From the NCBI RefSeq assembly GCF_900111745.1, contig NZ_FOIJ01000024.1, positions 50,569-114,568 of the forward strand: a stretch of DNA of 64,000 nt. The letters run 5' to 3'. Of the stretch, positions 45,938 to 54,760 are shown one piece after another; the stretch's first letter is position 1; each line of letters begins with the position of its first letter. Source of the stretch: Stigmatella erecta (GTDB lineage: Bacteria > Myxococcota > Myxococcia > Myxococcales > Myxococcaceae). The translations under genes were made by a program, and so were the position numbers. Under the pieces are notes generated by a model that did no database searches, was not told the origin of the DNA, and saw only the letters and a list, made by a program, of their open reading frames with translations.

Positions 45938-47782
45938 TCAGGAGGGCTTGAACTCGCCGGCCAGCTCGCGCGCGAGCGCCTCCTCCAGCCCCGGCACGCC
46001 CTGCGTCAGGTGGGCGGTGGACAGGGGCTCGGGCACCTCTCCCGGCGGGGCGTCCTCGGGGGGCTCGGGCACCAGGGGGCTCTGAGGGGACTCGCCGTCC
46101 GCCACGCGGAAGAAGCCCATGAGCCGCCGCAGGGAGTCGGCCTGGGCGGCGAGCTGCTCGGCGGAGCCCGCGAGCTGGCCCGCGGACGTGGCGTTGCCGC
46201 CCGTGGCCTGCTTCACCTGGGACATGGCGTGGCTCATCAGCTCCACGCTCGTGGACTGCTCGCGCGTGGACGAGGCCACCTCGTGCACCACGTCCGCGGT
46301 GCGCTGGATGGCGGGCACCAGGTCCTTCAGCAGCCGCCCGGACTGCTCCGCCACGCCCATGCTGGAGATGGCCAGCTCGCCAATCTCCCGCGCGGCGCCC
46401 TTGCTGCGGTTGGCGAGCCGGCGCACCTCGCCGGCCACCACGTTGAAGCTCTTGCCGTGCTCGCCGGCGCGGATGGCCTCGATGGCCGCGTTGAGCGCCA
46501 GCATGTTCGTCTGGTGGGCCAGCTCCTCGATGAGCGAGACGTTGGCGGAGATGCGCCGCATGGCCTCCACCGTCTGCCCCACGGCCTGGCCGCTGGCCTG
46601 GGCGTCCTGGGCCCCCAGCCGTGCCATGTCCTCCATCTGGTGGCAGCTCTCGGCGTTGCGCATCACCGAGGCGCTGATCTCCTTGAGCGTCTGCGCGTTC
46701 TCGTCCACGGCGGCGGCCTGCTCGCGGGCATCGAGCGCGAGGCCTTGCGTCTCGGAGGCCAGCATGGCCGAGGCGGACGCGAGCGAGGAGGAGCCCAGGC
46801 GCACCTGGGTGACGATCTTCGTGAGCTGCGCCACCATCTGCCCCAGCGCGATGCCCAGCGCGTCCTTGGGGGAGCGCGGCTGCACGCGGACCGTGAGGTC
46901 ACCATGGGAGATGCTCACCGCGGCGGAGACCATCTGCTGGGTGGAGTGGACCATGTCCAGGGTGGCGCGCAGGAGCAGGCCAATCTCGTCCTTGGTGTCC
47001 GGATCCAGGGCCAGCGACTGCTCGCCCTCCTCGAGGATCTCCACATCGCCCCGGGACAGGCGCAGCGTCATGCGGGTGAGCCGGGTGATGGGCTGGATGA
47101 TGATGCGCGAGAGCCTCCAGGCCACCGCGATGCCCACGCCGCTGAGCACCAGCGCCAGGAGGGCCAGGAGCACCTGCATCCACAGGAGGGAGGACTGGGC
47201 GTTCGCGTTGGACAGCTCGGCGGTGCGCCGGTTGAGCTTCACCAGCGCGTTCATGGCCGCATCGATGCGCTCCAGCGCCTGCTCCAGCTGTTCCACGTCC
47301 ACGGGCGCGCCCGTGAGCACGCGGTCGCGCAGGGGGACGTAGCCCGCGTAGGCCACCTCGAAGAGCTGCACGGAGGCGAGCTCGTCCTTGCGCAGCGCCT
47401 CGCGGTCGGCCGCGGAGAGCTCATCGGTGAAGGAGGAGCTCATGGAGGTGACCCACTCACGCGCGTAGAGCGTCATGCTCTCGCGCATCTTCCGGTCATG
47501 CGCTTGAACTTCGCGGACCCGCGCCTCCCGCTCGGAGGGGGACAGCGGGGTGCGGGCGAGCAGGCGCAGCTTGCCCGAGAGGGTGGCGGCCTCGGCATGG
47601 CCCTGGTCGAGCGTCATGACCGGCAGGAGCATGAAGCCGTAGAGGTTGTCGTACTCGGCCTTGAGGGAGCCGGTGCCCAAGAGGGCCACGATCAGCATCG
47701 CGCTGATGGACGCTGGGATGAGCAGCGCGATCAGCGCCAGCTTCCAGAACAGCTTCAAGCGATGCACGATGGGACGAATCAT
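45938..47782 (-). CDS. Methyl-accepting chemotaxis protein
   Basis: 614 residues. TM1 at ~12-36 (LALIALLIPASISAMLIVALL) and TM2 at ~200-222 (LLWMQVLLALLALVLSGVGI) bracket a 165-residue helical periplasmic sensor. HAMP follows (RIIIQPITRLTRMTLRLSRG), then a coiled-coil signalling domain with the hairpin tip ELAHQTNMLALNAAIEAIRA and GEHGKSFNVVAGEVRRLA near 427. The C-terminal 60 residues are Pro/Glu-rich with no pentapeptide tether. No che genes adjoin it, so it is an orphan receptor by location. A C9 tract lies in its upstream region (47854-47862). Confidence 0.92.
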   Translation of the reverse strand: MIRPIVHRLKLFWKLALIALLIPASISAMLIVALLGTGSLKAEYDNLYGFMLLPVMTLDQGHAEAATLSGKLRLLARTPLSPSEREARVREVQAHDRKMRESMTLYAREWVTSMSSSFTDELSAADREALRKDELASVQLFEVAYAGYVPLRDRVLTGAPVDVEQLEQALERIDAAMNALVKLNRRTAELSNANAQSSLLWMQVLLALLALVLSGVGIAVAWRLSRIIIQPITRLTRMTLRLSRGDVEILEEGEQSLALDPDTKDEIGLLLRATLDMVHSTQQMVSAAVSISHGDLTVRVQPRSPKDALGIALGQMVAQLTKIVTQVRLGSSSLASASAMLASETQGLALDAREQAAAVDENAQTLKEISASVMRNAESCHQMEDMARLGAQDAQASGQAVGQTVEAMRRISANVSLIEELAHQTNMLALNAAIEAIRAGEHGKSFNVVAGEVRRLANRSKGAAREIGELAISSMGVAEQSGRLLKDLVPAIQRTADVVHEVASSTREQSTSVELMSHAMSQVKQATGGNATSAGQLAGSAEQLAAQADSLRRLMGFFRVADGESPQSPLVPEPPEDAPPGEVPEPLSTAHLTQGVPGLEEALARELAGEFKPS

Positions 47783-47948
47783 TCAGGAGGGCCCTGGGCC
47801 GGGACACCCGAGAATAGGCCATTTCGGCCCCGCTCCACGAGCCATCGGCGGCGCCCCCCCCCGGAAAAGCGGACTGGCGTACTTTCCGGGGTGCCAACCA
47901 GTTGACTGCCCGCTACCCCAGCGGCCGATTCAACCCGCACTTCCATCG

Positions 47949-48326
47949 TCACAGCCCACGCGCCTCGTTCCCACGCCTCGTCCCTCGGAACTCAGCGACG
48001 AATTCGAGGAACTTCTTGATCGCCGCCAGATGGTCTCCACCACAGTCCCTCAGGTACTTCACCGCCCAGCCTTCACCAGGGTAGTCCTTCTTGATGTCCC
48101 GGAGCCACGCCACGAACGCAGAGTACTCACGGTCCGGGAATCCGTTGTGACGCAAAGCCTGCTCCGAGCCCGCGATAAAAGCGTTCAGCGCATGCGTGTG
48201 GGTCGAGCCCATGAACATATCCAGAATGACTCCCCTCTGGACCTGCTGCTCACGAAGAAACAGAAGAAGGTCGATCGTGTAGACAACCCGGTCCTTTCAT
48301 TCCGCAGGATAAACAATCGCACTCAT
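47949..48326 (-). pseudogene. Immunity-like paralogue with in-frame stop
   Basis: A paralogue of the gene at 48393-48719: shared 'W-L-R-D-x-K' block, then EGW.. K-x-L-R, QGDHLAA and VxEFRG. From ATG 48326 the frame reads MSAIVYPAE, then TGA at 48299-48297, then KDRVVYTIDLLLFLREQQ and onward to MFMGSTHTHAL and the conserved C-terminus. Homology to the intact gene extends upstream of the internal ATG at 48218, which supports a nonsense mutation instead of a later start. An 89-residue product from 48218 remains possible. Lower G+C than neighbours. Likely an orphan or decayed immunity gene. Confidence 0.65.
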
Positions 48327-48392
48327 CGAGGCGTCACCTCAGCCCACGGGTCAGTCACATCGAGCAACAACCACGCAGAAAATGCTTCCGGT

Positions 48393-48719
48393 TCAAGCCA
48401 TGCCGCGAAACTCCACGACACGGCCAAGAAACCGGAGGCACGCCGCCAGATGGTCTCCCTGAGCCTCTCTCAGGAATTTTTCATGCCAGCCCTCAGGCGG
48501 AAACTCCTGCTTCACATCGCGCAACCAGTTTCGAAACTGGAAGTAATCTATCTCCTTTTGCCCTATCCTCAGAGCAGCAGTCTCCAACCCCAGAACAAAA
48601 CCCCAAAGTATCTTGACATCTGGCTGGCCAATAAAGGGCAAAAACCCTGGACGGTGACGTCCTTCCCAGATCAACACCAGCGTATCCAAGACAGAAAGCC
48701 CATTTCCTTCTTCCATCAT
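48393..48719 (-). CDS. Probable immunity protein for the RHS toxin
   Basis: 108 residues from ATG 48719 (ATG 48716 also possible). Small, soluble, no signal peptide, charged; core WLRDVKQEFPPEGWHEKFLR then QGDHLAACLRFLGRVVEFRG. It begins exactly at the 3' end of the RHS toxin gene: in the restored toxin frame the TGA at 48718-48716 overlaps its ATG as ATGA. Position, size, lower G+C and a diverged paralogue next door are the standard picture of polymorphic toxin immunity genes. Function inferred from context. No family recognised. Confidence 0.65.
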   Translation of the reverse strand: MMEEGNGLSVLDTLVLIWEGRHRPGFLPFIGQPDVKILWGFVLGLETAALRIGQKEIDYFQFRNWLRDVKQEFPPEGWHEKFLREAQGDHLAACLRFLGRVVEFRGMA

Positions 48720-49180
48720 CTAAACCCACCTATAGGAGAACCAGTTCCACTAAAAATCCTCTGAAGATAAGCAGAAACCTCCTGGCCCGCCGGACCAGTA
48801 AACGCATCATACACGCGTCCATCACAACAACATGATGCCCATTGGTTGCGACCTGCACAGTCGTGCTTGCCACTCCTGGGATACGTTCAATGCCCATGAT
48901 GTCTGAGCCATCCTTCGGCCGAAGGATGAAGATTTCAGGCTTCGCACCAATACGCTGAAAACCCCTATTAATGCTGTCGGCCACTGCATAACACCGTCCA
49001 GCAACTTGATTTGCCGAATTGAAGGCTGCCTGAAAAGCAGTCAACCACTTAGGCTCCCGGCTAAGATGCGCATACCTCATGTACATCTGAGCAGCACCAA
49101 CAATGTTCCCCTGAGCTAAAGCAGTGAGAAAAGCTGCCCTAACCGAATCAGGAACATTGCCCGTCGAGTCCGTAAATGAA
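48716..49180 (-). other. RHS toxin tip, papain-like, with frameshift before its end
   Basis: After the RHS core, a ~150-residue variable tip with lower G+C. Candidate catalytic Cys in GRCYAVADSINRGF (codon 48991-48993) and His in NGHHVVVM (48832-48837), and an Asp in the restored segment VYDAFTGPAG. This C...H...D order suggests a papain-like cysteine protease or deamidase toxin (inferred). Restoring the frame at 48815-48819 gives the end YLQRIFSGTGSPIGGFR and a stop overlapping the immunity ATG. Confidence 0.55.
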
Positions 49181-51903
49181 ACAGGATTATTCAAAGCATA
49201 GGAATAAGCCGGAAGCCCATAACCTTGCCGCACCGCAGCAATAAGAACTTGCTGCACTTGGAGCATCGGTTCCAGTTGCAGATACCGGCCAACGCTTGGA
49301 TCAAAGTATCGGTTCCAGTTCTCAAAAAGATCCGTTTCGTCATCGTAATATTGCCCAGGGAAGCGCAGCGGCGTCCAAAAGGGTTGAGCTCCTGCTTGAA
49401 ACCGCTGATACTCATAGCCTGTGACGGTCACACCTTCGTAGCCGCACGTTGTTTTGCAGTCCAGTGCTCCATTCGCACCAGGGCAGCAATTTCCTGCGTT
49501 GGAGTCGAAATACACCGCGACACGGCCATCCGCAGGCTGCATCCACTCCGACCAGAACGGCACATTCGAGCGGCCTCCAATACGGCTCCCGACAGGGGTG
49601 TTCGCGCTGGTCATCTTGACCTGGGCATAATCCACGGGCCCGCTGGATGAGGCCTCTGTATCCACCATTCCGAACAGCACCCTCATCCGGACAACGGTAT
49701 TGGGAAGAGAACTGGCAGAGGTTCCTGCGACGGGTTGGGAGAGCGAGACAATCGAAGAATTCACCAGATTGTCTGCATACGAATTGCTTCCGCTCGGATG
49801 CACTGTCTTCTTGATCCCCCCCAGCCGATTCATCTGCCCGAAGCCATTATACTCCGCGATGCCTGCCACTTTGCGCGATGCATCCAGCATCAGCACCGGC
49901 TTCCCAATGTGGTCCGTGATAGGGAAATAGACACCGCAAGCGGCACTTTCACCATTCCTCGCGCAATCGACTGAAGCATCGGACTCACGTAACCACCCAG
50001 TGCTGAACCGGCCACGAACGATGCCTACGGGCCGTCCCCCCAGCCAGATATAGTCGTCCTCTACGTAGAAGCCGACGGAGGGAACGACCGTGTTGTTTCC
50101 CTGATCAGAGAGCAACTGGTGGCCTGAGTCGTAGAAAAACTCATCCATGGCTCCAGACGGGTACACCTTGAGGCGCCTGCGTCCGAGCGCATCGTAGAAG
50201 TAGTTGTAACTGACCCCTCCGACCGTCACGGCCTTGAAGACCGAATCGGTTGCAACCGATTCATCCGGCCCATAGGCGAACTCAAGCCAGCTTCGGGCTG
50301 CTGATTCCGACGCAAGCCGGTTCTTCCGCTTCTCGACGGCCCTACCGTCCGCGTCGTAAGCGAACTCAGCTTCTGTCCCTGGATGGTTCCTGAAGTTCCA
50401 GGACAGCAATTGGTCTGAATTCGGAGCGGAAGCATAAACGAAATCTGAAGCACCATTTCCGTCCGAGTTGAAGCCCGTTCGATTTCCTCGGTAGTCGTAT
50501 TCGTAGCTTTGAGTGCTAAGCCCTCCCTGAGTCGACACAGGAGATACACCTATCAGCTGCGCATTCCTGCCATAGGAATAGCCTACCTTGCGCGCAGCGG
50601 CCGTCGAGCCCAAGACGCACGTATAGTCAGCGGCCACATGCCCAGCCTTCCACCAATAAGACCGCTGAAAGATGTCCCCTGAGCCGGTGCCAGGAACCAA
50701 GGCGCCACTGGAAACCCGCAGACTGCGCAACCTGCCCGAAAAGTCACTCACCGTCGCGGACGGAAATGGCGCAGGGCAAGACGTGATCCCCGTCACGGAT
50801 GACGCATCATCTCCCAGGGCATACTCCATGGAACTCATGGTGGACGTACTTGGATGATGGAGCTGGTACCCTCGCAGCCCCGCGTAGGGCTCCCAGATCG
50901 CACCACTCAGGATGCGCTCCACCCGCCACGACGTCCCATCGTACAAGCTCACGTCCAAGGCACTGACCCTCCCGGCCGCCGCCCCCGTTCCATACACATA
51001 GGTGACAGTACGCCCATGCGGATAAACAATCCGCGCGAGGTGGCCATTGGGCGTGTAGGAATACGCCGTATGGGGTGTGTCCTGCAGGTTCTCACCGCAG
51101 GCCACAGTCCCCGCGCGAAGGCGAATCTCTCCGGTCAATCGCCCCGGCTCATCGTACTGGAACCAGGTGCGCCCGAAAGAGTCGTCCCTGAAACGCAGCC
51201 GTCCCCGGGTGTTGAGCGGCTGCGGGCAGGAGCTCTCCGGAGACTCGTCCTGCGCATACCCCAGACGGTACAACAGCTGCTGTCCTGGCGTGGGCTTCGT
51301 GTACTTCCTGGAGACAGACAGCATGCGGCCCATCGAATCATAGGCATACGCCAGATGTTCTCCCCTCAGACGCATTTCCTGCGTTTCACGGGCCACCACG
51401 TTCCCCATCGCATCGTACGCGTAGCGGACCGGCCCTTCCGTGTTGGGCAGTTGCACTTCCACCACCTGCCGGAAGTCGTCATGCACGTACACATTCGCTG
51501 GCACGGAGCAGCTGTCACAGGCAGTTCTCCCTGTGCAGCCTTGCTGAATGCTCGCGATATTTCCTTGGCTGTCATGCGTCAGACAGGTCCGCTGGCGGCC
51601 GACACTGTAGGAAGGGCCATCCGCCTGAATGAGCCGATTCGCCCGGTCATACATGAAGGAACTGCAAGCCGTCGAGGCAGCAGTCCCTGCGGAATTGGGG
51701 CCTGAGCACCAAGCGGGCGGAGTATTGAAAGGATCTCCCAGTCCGATCAGATTGTCCGCTCCGTCAAAGAGACGGACCGTCGCGTTGGACCATGCCGATT
51801 TACCAGCCGGTTTCTCGCCTTCCTGGCTCCAGGTGGGCCTTTGATGCGCATCGGCGGCATACTTGACCACCCGGCGGGTTTCCGCACCGGCCGCCCCCCC
51901 CAT
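48730..51903 (-). CDS. RHS protein, C-terminal open frame (repeats, core and toxin tip)
   Basis: 1,057-residue frame from ATG 51903, though the true N-terminus lies upstream across the G8 frameshift. Dozens of YD repeats (for example YAYDAMGNVVARETQ, YSYTPNGHLARIVYPHGRT) that build the RHS cocoon, then PFWTPLRFPGQYYDDETDLF and RYFDPSVGRYLQLEP, the conserved core end. The last ~150 residues are the toxin. As written, the end after GHHVVVMD is out of frame: the final 30 residues (ACMMRLLVRRARRF...) are not the family sequence. The +frame continuation RVYDAFTGPAGQEVSAYLQR fits the toxin instead. Confidence 0.75.
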   Translation of the reverse strand: MGGAAGAETRRVVKYAADAHQRPTWSQEGEKPAGKSAWSNATVRLFDGADNLIGLGDPFNTPPAWCSGPNSAGTAASTACSSFMYDRANRLIQADGPSYSVGRQRTCLTHDSQGNIASIQQGCTGRTACDSCSVPANVYVHDDFRQVVEVQLPNTEGPVRYAYDAMGNVVARETQEMRLRGEHLAYAYDSMGRMLSVSRKYTKPTPGQQLLYRLGYAQDESPESSCPQPLNTRGRLRFRDDSFGRTWFQYDEPGRLTGEIRLRAGTVACGENLQDTPHTAYSYTPNGHLARIVYPHGRTVTYVYGTGAAAGRVSALDVSLYDGTSWRVERILSGAIWEPYAGLRGYQLHHPSTSTMSSMEYALGDDASSVTGITSCPAPFPSATVSDFSGRLRSLRVSSGALVPGTGSGDIFQRSYWWKAGHVAADYTCVLGSTAAARKVGYSYGRNAQLIGVSPVSTQGGLSTQSYEYDYRGNRTGFNSDGNGASDFVYASAPNSDQLLSWNFRNHPGTEAEFAYDADGRAVEKRKNRLASESAARSWLEFAYGPDESVATDSVFKAVTVGGVSYNYFYDALGRRRLKVYPSGAMDEFFYDSGHQLLSDQGNNTVVPSVGFYVEDDYIWLGGRPVGIVRGRFSTGWLRESDASVDCARNGESAACGVYFPITDHIGKPVLMLDASRKVAGIAEYNGFGQMNRLGGIKKTVHPSGSNSYADNLVNSSIVSLSQPVAGTSASSLPNTVVRMRVLFGMVDTEASSSGPVDYAQVKMTSANTPVGSRIGGRSNVPFWSEWMQPADGRVAVYFDSNAGNCCPGANGALDCKTTCGYEGVTVTGYEYQRFQAGAQPFWTPLRFPGQYYDDETDLFENWNRYFDPSVGRYLQLEPMLQVQQVLIAAVRQGYGLPAYSYALNNPVSFTDSTGNVPDSVRAAFLTALAQGNIVGAAQMYMRYAHLSREPKWLTAFQAAFNSANQVAGRCYAVADSINRGFQRIGAKPEIFILRPKDGSDIMGIERIPGVASTTVQVATNGHHVVVMDACMMRLLVRRARRFLLIFRGFLVELVLL

Positions 51904-54346
51904 TCAAGTACCGCTCCTCTTTCAACGTCCCATCAGGCCAATAGGCGTACGCCACTTTTTCGGTCCATACCGCTCCGTCGGCGGATGCGGCCTTTGCCTT
52001 CCATTGCAACTTGCCGGACGGCTCCCCTCCTGTGCAGGCCTGCGCCGGAGTCGCCTTGCGGTAGCAGAAAACCTCGTGATTCCCCTCTGGATGCCGGATC
52101 CAGCTGAGCCGCCCTTGGTCGTAGCCATAGGACGTGGGTGCCTGCGAACCGGCCGCCACCGTCAGCAAGCGCTGTTCCTGATATGTGGCTCGGGTGACGA
52201 CACCATTGGGGTCCGTGCTCTCCGTCACGTTCCCCCAAGCATCGTACTCTCGGAAGGTGGTGACGTCAGGGGGAGCCGCCAAGGACGCGTAGACGGATAC
52301 GGATTGCAGACGGTTCCGCCGGGGGCTGGTCTCGGTCCCAGGCCAATAGCGGTATTGCGTCAGGGGGTATTCACCCGGAGGGCAATCCGTTGCATTCGCG
52401 CTCGCGACGAAGCAAGGGCCGTGGACTTCCACCGTCCGGCCCAACGGGTCAGGAGCCGTTTCGCCCGAGGACACCCGTGACGTGAAGAAGAACGTACCCA
52501 CCGAGCGATGGTCTACAGACCACGCTCCACTGGCCTGACGCGCACGCGTCCAACCCGATTGGATGATGGCCTTCTGGCGCGTGGTTCCCGGCTCGTAAAT
52601 GTAGGAGGTCTTGGCCCGCTCGCCCGCTGGCCCCAGAAGGGTTTCCCGCTCCTGGGTGGACAGAAGCTGTTCCCCGTGAGGGCCATACGTGTAGGAAAAG
52701 AATTCCGTCTCCAGCGCCCCTGTGCCGTTCTTGTCCGTCGCGCCTTTCTTGAGCGACGTCATTTCCAGGGGAGAGCGAACCGCGCCGTTCTCCTGGGCGT
52801 ACCCATAGACTTCCCAGTTGTTGCGCTTGTCCTTGCGCGCCTGCTCATAGCCGGGAGAGCCGGCCTCCGAGCATGTCCACTCATGCTGAACGGTGCCAGG
52901 CGAACAGGCGTAGTTGTACGCACCGCAACTGTCCGTGCTCCTGTACAATCGAGGCTCAAGCTTTTGTCCGAAGTTCGAGAGAATTTCGAAGGACTTGATG
53001 AGGCGGGTAGAGCCCTCTTGACCATTGCCCAGTCCCCCCTCCGTGTTCTTGGCCGTGCGCTTCAACGGAACGGCACCGCAACAGTTGGAGCCCGGTTGAC
53101 AGGCCGTCTCCACCACCTCTGGCTCGAACTCCCATGCGGCCCCGCCCCCCTTCGCGAGCACGACCTGTCCGTTCACCCCATACTCGTGGAAAGCCGTGTG
53201 GCCACGGCTCGATGTCCTCCGGTATGCCTGCGCAAGGTACTCATAAGTCTCCGAGCGGTCTGTCCACGCGACAGAGGCAAGACGCCCTGGACGCTCCACG
53301 CCCCCCTGCGTTGCGTAAGAGTAAGTGGCCACAGGGATGGACGGACTTCCCGGCTCCTCGCTCTCCTGAAGGGAGAGGCCGCCCAGGACACACTCCACCT
53401 CGCCATCGGCCCGCTCCAGAGCGCGGTAACTCAGCAGGAGGTGCGCCTCCAGACTGACGATTTCCGCAAGGTATGGCACGCCATAGCCGCTCCCCGCGGC
53501 CCCCGCTGGGCATCGGCTGTCCGCGGGCTGCTTGTAATGAAGCGTTTCGCGTGTGATTCCCGATGGCGAGAGAATCCTGCTGAGAAAATACCGGTCCACC
53601 CCTCCCGGCCCTGGGGCGAAGGGCGCCTCGAAGAGGAGTTGCTCTCCCGTAGCCGTCACCAGTTTGAATCCAGCGGCCGTCCGCGACAGCCGCTCTGGAA
53701 TGCTCTTGTTCCCGTACCCAGGGCTTGCCTGACACGCCTCTCCGGCACACGCCTCGAAGCGAAGCAGCCGTCCCTCACGGTCCCGGACGCTCCAGCGGTT
53801 CCCCTGCATCACCACGACGCCGAGGTGGTTGTGCCACCATGCAATGCTGTCCACGTGGGTAGGGCTCGCTCCAAAGGGCTTCGGAGCCCCTGCCAGCGGC
53901 CTGTCGTGGAGCCATTCCAAAGGATTGGAGCTATAGGTTCGGATGAATTGGAGCGCCCCCGCCGTTCCGGGAATGCTGACATCCACGACCTGCTCCAAGC
54001 TGTTTCCCTGCGCGGTATTGACAGGGTCTCCCACTGCCAAGGGGTTACAACTGCACTCCTCTCCCTGGCAGGAGATCGGCGTTCCCCCCTCTGGCTCCCT
54101 GAATGGGCAGTCCTCATCCACCTGCCCATCGCAGTCCTCATCGATTCCGTTATTGCACTCTTCCTCATGGTCTCCGGGTATGGGCGCCCCCACACATTGC
54201 GTGCCCATCTGCGGCGAGCAGAACCCTCCCCCCGGAGGGAAACGAGATTTCTGGATGGCCGCTCTTGAAGACGCAAGTCCCTCCTTGGGAGCACAGCCCA
54301 GGACCATTGCTGCACGGTGATGGCTGGGAGCCTCCTTTGACTTCAC
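51800..54346 (-). CDS. RHS protein, middle open frame
   Basis: Open frame carrying residues from the MopE-like motif (EECNNGIDEDCDGQVDEDC) through the DUF6531 domain (VGDPVNTAQGNSLEQVVDV, LQFIRTYSSNPLEW) and early RHS repeats. The genuine part runs from ~54233 to ~51901. Both ends are read-through into wrong frames: before the G6 run and after the G8 run the amino acid sequence loses all RHS character. Not a stand-alone gene. Confidence 0.7.
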   Translation of the reverse strand: MKSKEAPSHHRAAMVLGCAPKEGLASSRAAIQKSRFPPGGGFCSPQMGTQCVGAPIPGDHEEECNNGIDEDCDGQVDEDCPFREPEGGTPISCQGEECSCNPLAVGDPVNTAQGNSLEQVVDVSIPGTAGALQFIRTYSSNPLEWLHDRPLAGAPKPFGASPTHVDSIAWWHNHLGVVVMQGNRWSVRDREGRLLRFEACAGEACQASPGYGNKSIPERLSRTAAGFKLVTATGEQLLFEAPFAPGPGGVDRYFLSRILSPSGITRETLHYKQPADSRCPAGAAGSGYGVPYLAEIVSLEAHLLLSYRALERADGEVECVLGGLSLQESEEPGSPSIPVATYSYATQGGVERPGRLASVAWTDRSETYEYLAQAYRRTSSRGHTAFHEYGVNGQVVLAKGGGAAWEFEPEVVETACQPGSNCCGAVPLKRTAKNTEGGLGNGQEGSTRLIKSFEILSNFGQKLEPRLYRSTDSCGAYNYACSPGTVQHEWTCSEAGSPGYEQARKDKRNNWEVYGYAQENGAVRSPLEMTSLKKGATDKNGTGALETEFFSYTYGPHGEQLLSTQERETLLGPAGERAKTSYIYEPGTTRQKAIIQSGWTRARQASGAWSVDHRSVGTFFFTSRVSSGETAPDPLGRTVEVHGPCFVASANATDCPPGEYPLTQYRYWPGTETSPRRNRLQSVSVYASLAAPPDVTTFREYDAWGNVTESTDPNGVVTRATYQEQRLLTVAAGSQAPTSYGYDQGRLSWIRHPEGNHEVFCYRKATPAQACTGGEPSGKLQWKAKAASADGAVWTEKVAYAYWPDGTLKEERYLNGGGGRCGNPPGGQVCRRCASKAHLEPGRRETGW

Positions 54347-54734
54347 ATGGGAAGCTCTCGCTCCCAGAGCAGGTGGCGGAACTCATGGTGACCCCATCAC
54401 CGGGTTCCGCATTCCCGCAGAGCGCCCCCGAGTAGCAACACTGGTAATTCCCCGCGGGCGCGTCTTCGCCGATGGCCTGCAGCTGACACGACTGCTCACT
54501 GCCGCAGCAGGAGAACTGACAGGAGGCGTCTCCTCCGCAGGAGCAGATGACATGCCGGATGCCGATGCAGAAGGACATGCGGCCGCACGACGATGGAGGC
54601 GACGCACTGCCGCCCTGCCCCGGAGACGGGAGCGAGCACACTTGTGCTTCGGCACTCTTCAACGGAGCAGCCAGGATGCAGATGACCGCCAGGACATGCC
54701 ACAGCGACTGTGGCCATCTCATTTGCAAGCGCAT
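54165..54734 (-). CDS. RHS protein, N-terminal fragment (signal peptide and Cys-rich domain)
   Basis: ATG 54734. Signal peptide RWPQSLWHVLAVICILAAPL ending near AEAQ, then a ~150-residue Cys-rich segment (SCGRMSFCIGIRHVICSCGG, CQFSCCGSEQSCQLQA) and GGTCVFKSGHPEISFPSGG. It then leaves frame at the G6 run (54228-54233). The out-of-frame tail ends at 54165. Gives the toxin its export route: Sec secretion, probably outer-membrane or surface display. Confidence 0.65.
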   Translation of the reverse strand: MRLQMRWPQSLWHVLAVICILAAPLKSAEAQVCSLPSPGQGGSASPPSSCGRMSFCIGIRHVICSCGGDASCQFSCCGSEQSCQLQAIGEDAPAGNYQCCYSGALCGNAEPGDGVTMSSATCSGSESFPCEVKGGSQPSPCSNGPGLCSQGGTCVFKSGHPEISFPSGGRVLLAADGHAMCGGAHTRRP

Positions 54735-54760
54735 TCGAGGACTCGCTATCGCTATTTTTG

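Larger units (their letters stand above)
48716..54734 (-). pseudogene. RHS-repeat polymorphic toxin gene broken by three frame changes
   Basis: One ~2,000-residue secreted RHS protein can be read from ATG 54734 to TGA 48716 if three small indels are corrected. (1) One extra G in the G6 run at 54228-54233. (2) One extra G in the G8 run at 51894-51901. (3) A 2-bp loss in a CG repeat at ~48815-48819. Domain order: signal peptide and Cys-rich segment, a MopE-like DECNNGIDEDCDG motif, DUF6531/RHS N-terminal domain, YD repeats, RHS core ending near RYFDPSVGRYLQLEP, then a papain-like toxin tip. The gene may be decayed, phase variable or mis-sequenced. A 17-bp poly-C tract elsewhere in the window is in frame, which argues against blanket homopolymer error. 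Confidence 0.75.

Noticed and set aside
51135..51705. Forward and reverse frames inside the RHS repeats
   Set aside because: Do not match any pattern; the RHS YD repeats on the minus strand account for the coding signal.
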